Shown: positions 61,268-63,686 of the stretch, piece after piece
How positions within the stretch are numbered: position 1 is the first letter of the stretch
Layout of the letters: the number at the start of each line of letters is the position of its first letter
Assembly (NCBI RefSeq): GCF_001426685.1
Contig: NZ_LMFB01000033.1
Span: forward strand, 1-63,686
DNA from: Rhizobium sp. Root483D2
GTDB lineage: Bacteria; Pseudomonadota; Alphaproteobacteria; Rhizobiales; Rhizobiaceae
Direction: 5' to 3'
DNA: 63,686 nucleotides
The notes under the pieces: model-generated
What the model saw: only the letters and a program-made list of their open reading frames with translations
Database searches by the model: none
What the model was told of the DNA's origin: nothing
Made by a program: the position numbers and the translations under genes

Positions 61268-62995
61268 TCAGCCTGCGCCATTCGAGTGGCTTTTGAGGCT
61301 TCGTAGGTCCTTCCGTAGGATTTTGCCAACGTTCGACTTAGGCAAATCGGTGCGAAATTCCACGAACCGAGGACGCTTGTAGTTGGTCAGATTGGCAGCG
61401 CAATGCGCCTTCACGTCCGCTTCCGTGAGATTCGGATCTTTCTTGACAACGAAAAGTTTTACAGCTTCGCCGGAGTTTTCATCGGGCACACCGATTGCTG
61501 CACACTCGAGCACTCCGGCGAGGGTCATCACCACCTCCTCGATCTCGTTGGGGAACACGTTGAAGCCGGACACCAGGATCATATCCTTCTTGCGATCTAC
61601 GATTTTCACTAGTCCATCAGGGTTCATGTAGCCGATATCGCCTGAGCGGAGAAACCCGTCAGCCGAGATCGCCTTGGCTGTTTCCTCCGGCTGTTTCCAA
61701 TAGCCCGCCATGACCTGCGGGCCACGGATACAGATTTCACCGATATCACCGAGCGGTACGGCGTTGCCATCATCGCCTCGGATCTCGACGTCAGTGGATG
61801 GTAAGGGCAGGCCAATCGTGCCAGTGAAACCGCCTCCGTCGAGCCGGTTTACGAGCGCAACAGGCGACGTCTCAGAAAGGCCGTAGCCCTCCTTGATCGA
61901 GGATCCCGTCAACTTTTCCCAACGTTCAGCTATCGGACGCTGTACCGCCATTCCTCCGCCAAAGGTCAGCGCTAGATTAGAAAAATCTAGGCTCCGAAAT
62001 TTGGGTTCGTACATCAGTTTGTTGAAAAGCGTGCTGACCCCGGGGAAGATGTTGATCTGGTATTTCGCGGTTTCCTTCACGAAAGCCCGAATGTCGCGCG
62101 GGTTGGGAATAAGAATGTTCTCGCTGCCGGTGCTTACCCCCATCAGGGCGTTCACCGTCATTCCAAATATATGGTAGAGCGGCAGGGCACAGAGAAACAC
62201 CAGCCGTTCGGGCCGTTTCTTGTCTTGGAAAGCCGATTCGAGCCACAGGCCCATTTGGGATATGTTCGACAAAAGGTTGGAATGGGTCAGCGTTGCGCCT
62301 TTTGAGACGCCGGTGGTTCCACCAGTATATTGCAACAGTGCTACATCGCTGGATTTGACGTCGACCGCTTCAAGCGTCAGGCTGGAGCCCTTCGCAATAA
62401 CCGTTTTGAAAGTCAGGTGTCCGGGTAGCGACCACGAGGGAACCATCTTTCTGACCCTGCGTACGACAAAATTGACGATCAGGCCCTTCAGACCGAGAAG
62501 ATCGCCCATCGTGGCGACTACGGTATGCCTGAGATCGGTCCGGGTCGCCACCTGTTCGACGGTATGGGCAAAATTTTCTAGCACGAAGATTGCCTTGGCG
62601 CCGGAGTCCGTCAGCTGATGTTCCAGTTCGCGTGGCGTGTAGAGCGGATTCACGTTTACGACGGTGTAACCCGCCCGAAGAATGCCGAAGACGATCACCG
62701 GATTTTGCAGGATGTTCGGCATCATGACCGCCACGCGATCGCCTTTAACGAGACCGGTCGACTGCAGCCAGGCACCAATTTTCCTACTGTGTGCGTCGAG
62801 GTTCCTGAAAGTCAGCGTTTTGTCCATACAGGTGAAGGCGGCATGTTCGGCATATTTTTCGCATGAGTGCGCGAAAAGTTCACCGATTGAATTGAAAGGC
62901 AGTGGATCGATATAGCTAGGCATGCCGGGAGGGTAGGAATGCAGCCAGGGTTTCGCCGTACTCGGGGCTGGGGTTTGCATCAATGTGTTAGACAT
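61268..62995 (-). CDS. Long-chain fatty-acid--CoA ligase
   Basis: A 575-residue AMP-binding enzyme of the acyl-CoA synthetase family. The P-loop is LQYTGGTTGVSKGATLTH (about 200), the second core motif is GYGLSETSPVA (about 350), and the C-terminal domain has GDIGYMNPDGLVKIVDRKKD and PKSNVGKILRKDL with the catalytic Lys. It activates fatty or related acids with ATP and CoA. The ATG at 62995 starts just after the stop of the AhpD-like fragment; an upstream extension would read through that fragment's 3' end. Confidence 0.93.
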   Translation of the reverse strand: MSNTLMQTPAPSTAKPWLHSYPPGMPSYIDPLPFNSIGELFAHSCEKYAEHAAFTCMDKTLTFRNLDAHSRKIGAWLQSTGLVKGDRVAVMMPNILQNPVIVFGILRAGYTVVNVNPLYTPRELEHQLTDSGAKAIFVLENFAHTVEQVATRTDLRHTVVATMGDLLGLKGLIVNFVVRRVRKMVPSWSLPGHLTFKTVIAKGSSLTLEAVDVKSSDVALLQYTGGTTGVSKGATLTHSNLLSNISQMGLWLESAFQDKKRPERLVFLCALPLYHIFGMTVNALMGVSTGSENILIPNPRDIRAFVKETAKYQINIFPGVSTLFNKLMYEPKFRSLDFSNLALTFGGGMAVQRPIAERWEKLTGSSIKEGYGLSETSPVALVNRLDGGGFTGTIGLPLPSTDVEIRGDDGNAVPLGDIGEICIRGPQVMAGYWKQPEETAKAISADGFLRSGDIGYMNPDGLVKIVDRKKDMILVSGFNVFPNEIEEVVMTLAGVLECAAIGVPDENSGEAVKLFVVKKDPNLTEADVKAHCAANLTNYKRPRFVEFRTDLPKSNVGKILRKDLRSLKSHSNGAG

Positions 62996-62999
62996 CGCC

Positions 63000-63239
63000 T
63001 TACTCTTTCCTGGGCCTTGCGCTGCGCCACGAGGTCGAGAAACTGATTCCCTTGGTCGTTGCGAGCTTCCGCGTGTGCGCGTCCAGACGGTGCGCACAAC
63101 CATTGATTTTAAAGGCTCGGAGACTGAGCAGCCGAATCAGATGTTCGTCGAGCCCTGAACTGGCGACGAAACGGTCCAAAGTCGAGACCACCGTGAAGCC
63201 GCCGGCGGTTTCCTTACCGGGATAAATGTGAGGATACAT
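63000..63239 (-). pseudogene. Truncated, frameshifted AhpD-like fragment
   Basis: A 79-residue frame whose first part, LIRLLSLRAFKINGCAHRLDAH, matches the active-site region of AhpD-like proteins such as the one at 43224. The second Cys of CXXC is Arg, and the sequence after ARKLAT is out of frame with the family. Continuing in a different frame gives LDLVAQRKAQERV, similar to the family's next segment, so a frameshift is likely. AGGAG still precedes the ATG. It lies 4 bp before the acyl-CoA ligase and shares its promoter. Confidence 0.7.
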
Positions 63240-63686
63240 TTTGAAGTCTCCTGAGCAGGTTCTGTGGAAATGCTGTTTCTGCGTCTTCAGAAACTACGTG
63301 TGAGGAGAGGGTCTCAGAAAGTTATACAATGGTTTGGAAGCAGGCAGACGGCTTCGCATTGCTATGATCGATGGCTGAAACGTCCCCATGAACTTGGGGA
63401 CCCGTCCCCAGGGGAACGTTTGAAAAGCAGGGGATGCCTTAACTGAGCGTATTCGCTTGAGATGACCGGCATGCTGCCTCGCGCACACAAGGAAGTCAGA
63501 AAGCAACAGGTCAAACCGCAGTTTGCACAAAAGTCCAAAACGCCTTACGGCGGTTTTTAGTACAAAAAGCAACACCCCAAAAACGCATGTTAGTTCCATA
63601 AATCACATTATGCGATACGTTATTGTAGCCGGGTGGGTTCAAGGATGAAGTGCGACTTGCAATAGATAACAACGGTTTATCTCTGC
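63240..63686. other. Upstream region of the acyl-CoA ligase unit, window end
   Basis: The segment holds the operator at 63324 and no recognised gene. A short repeat of GGGGA/TCCCC words occurs near 63390-63430 (GGGGACCCGTCCCCAGGGG); its meaning is unknown. Confidence 0.35.
63324..63335 (-). promoter_or_regulatory. FixJ/StyR-type operator of the acyl-CoA ligase unit
   Basis: ATAC-AATG-GTTT on the plus strand; on the minus strand CCAAACCATTGTATAAC. A minus-strand TAGTTT at 63296-63291 begins 33.5 bp from the centre, slightly further than at the best sites. Confidence 0.55.

Noticed and set aside
63294..63599. Minus-strand frame near the window end
   Set aside because: It is basic and cysteine-rich without pattern, and it covers the operator and promoter at 63324.
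1..63686. CRISPR arrays, tRNA and rRNA genes, intact insertion sequences
   Set aside because: I looked for regularly spaced repeats, tRNA-like T-arms, and transposase motifs with flanking inverted repeats and found none. A computed search (tRNAscan-SE, ISfinder) would be decisive.

Overview
The window looks like a replicon segment of an alphaproteobacterium, most likely a rhizobial relative (Rhizobium, Agrobacterium, Ensifer or Mesorhizobium type). The evidence is a moderately high GC content, FixJ-type regulators, an NsrR/Hmp nitric-oxide module, an FAD gluconate-type dehydrogenase, many LysR regulators, and an accessory gene mix with plasmid-transfer remains. I saw no rRNA, tRNA, CRISPR array or intact transposase. 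The genus is an inference from gene content.

Layout. 0.4-7.5 kb: an MFS exporter, a convergent LysR gene, and a three-subunit membrane-linked dehydrogenase (Tat small subunit, GMC flavoprotein, triheme cytochrome c). 8-16.5 kb: exported or Tat-dependent hydrolases, an EF-hand protein, a PAS sensor kinase and an SDR. 16.7-32.2 kb: a signalling district with two-component genes (three FixJ-like regulators, two lone receivers, one OmpR-like regulator with a non-canonical receiver, one PAS kinase), an adenylate cyclase, a MocR regulator, duplicated NmrA-like genes, a cupin, a Tat hydrolase and an azoreductase. 32.4-44.7 kb: quinone and aromatic metabolism (WrbA, a two-module ring-cleaving dioxygenase, a maleylacetate-reductase-like enzyme, amidase, CBS protein, GST, MscS channel, nitroreductase, two LysR regulators, an AhpD-like protein, and a divergent tryptophan-dioxygenase homologue). 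44.9-52.3 kb: another PAS kinase, an SPW-repeat protein, and an EmrA/EmrB pump followed by a second adenylate cyclase. 52.5-56.2 kb: an NO-detoxification module (NsrR, a truncated haemoglobin fused to DUF1971, flavohaemoglobin, a membrane protein) with two NsrR boxes. 56.2-58.5 kb: a decayed patch (XRE remnant, a DUF900 lipoprotein with an in-frame amber codon, a frameshifted trbI/virB10 relic). 58.5-63.7 kb: a glycosyltransferase, membrane protein and hydrolase-like cassette, then a fatty-acyl-CoA ligase behind a broken AhpD-like fragment.

The most interesting signal is regulatory. A near-palindrome of the form AAAC-N4-GTWT (directional form CAAACCWWCGTATAG) recurs at about fifteen intergenic positions. 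At most of them a plausible -10 hexamer begins about 31 bp from its centre, which would put the operator near -42. It resembles the boxes of StyR/TodT-type FixJ-family regulators. It precedes two of the FixJ-like regulator genes and sits inside the kinase-regulator operon. It also precedes both NmrA genes, the azoreductase, the Tat hydrolase, an unknown protein, the glycosyltransferase operon, the acyl-CoA ligase operon and a predicted small RNA. That RNA (about 10521-10643) has two hairpins with C-rich, anti-Shine-Dalgarno-like loops and a strong terminator. I infer a local multi-kinase, multi-regulator network that controls detoxification and cell-surface genes and a translation-inhibiting sRNA. 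All of this was read by eye, and no search was run.
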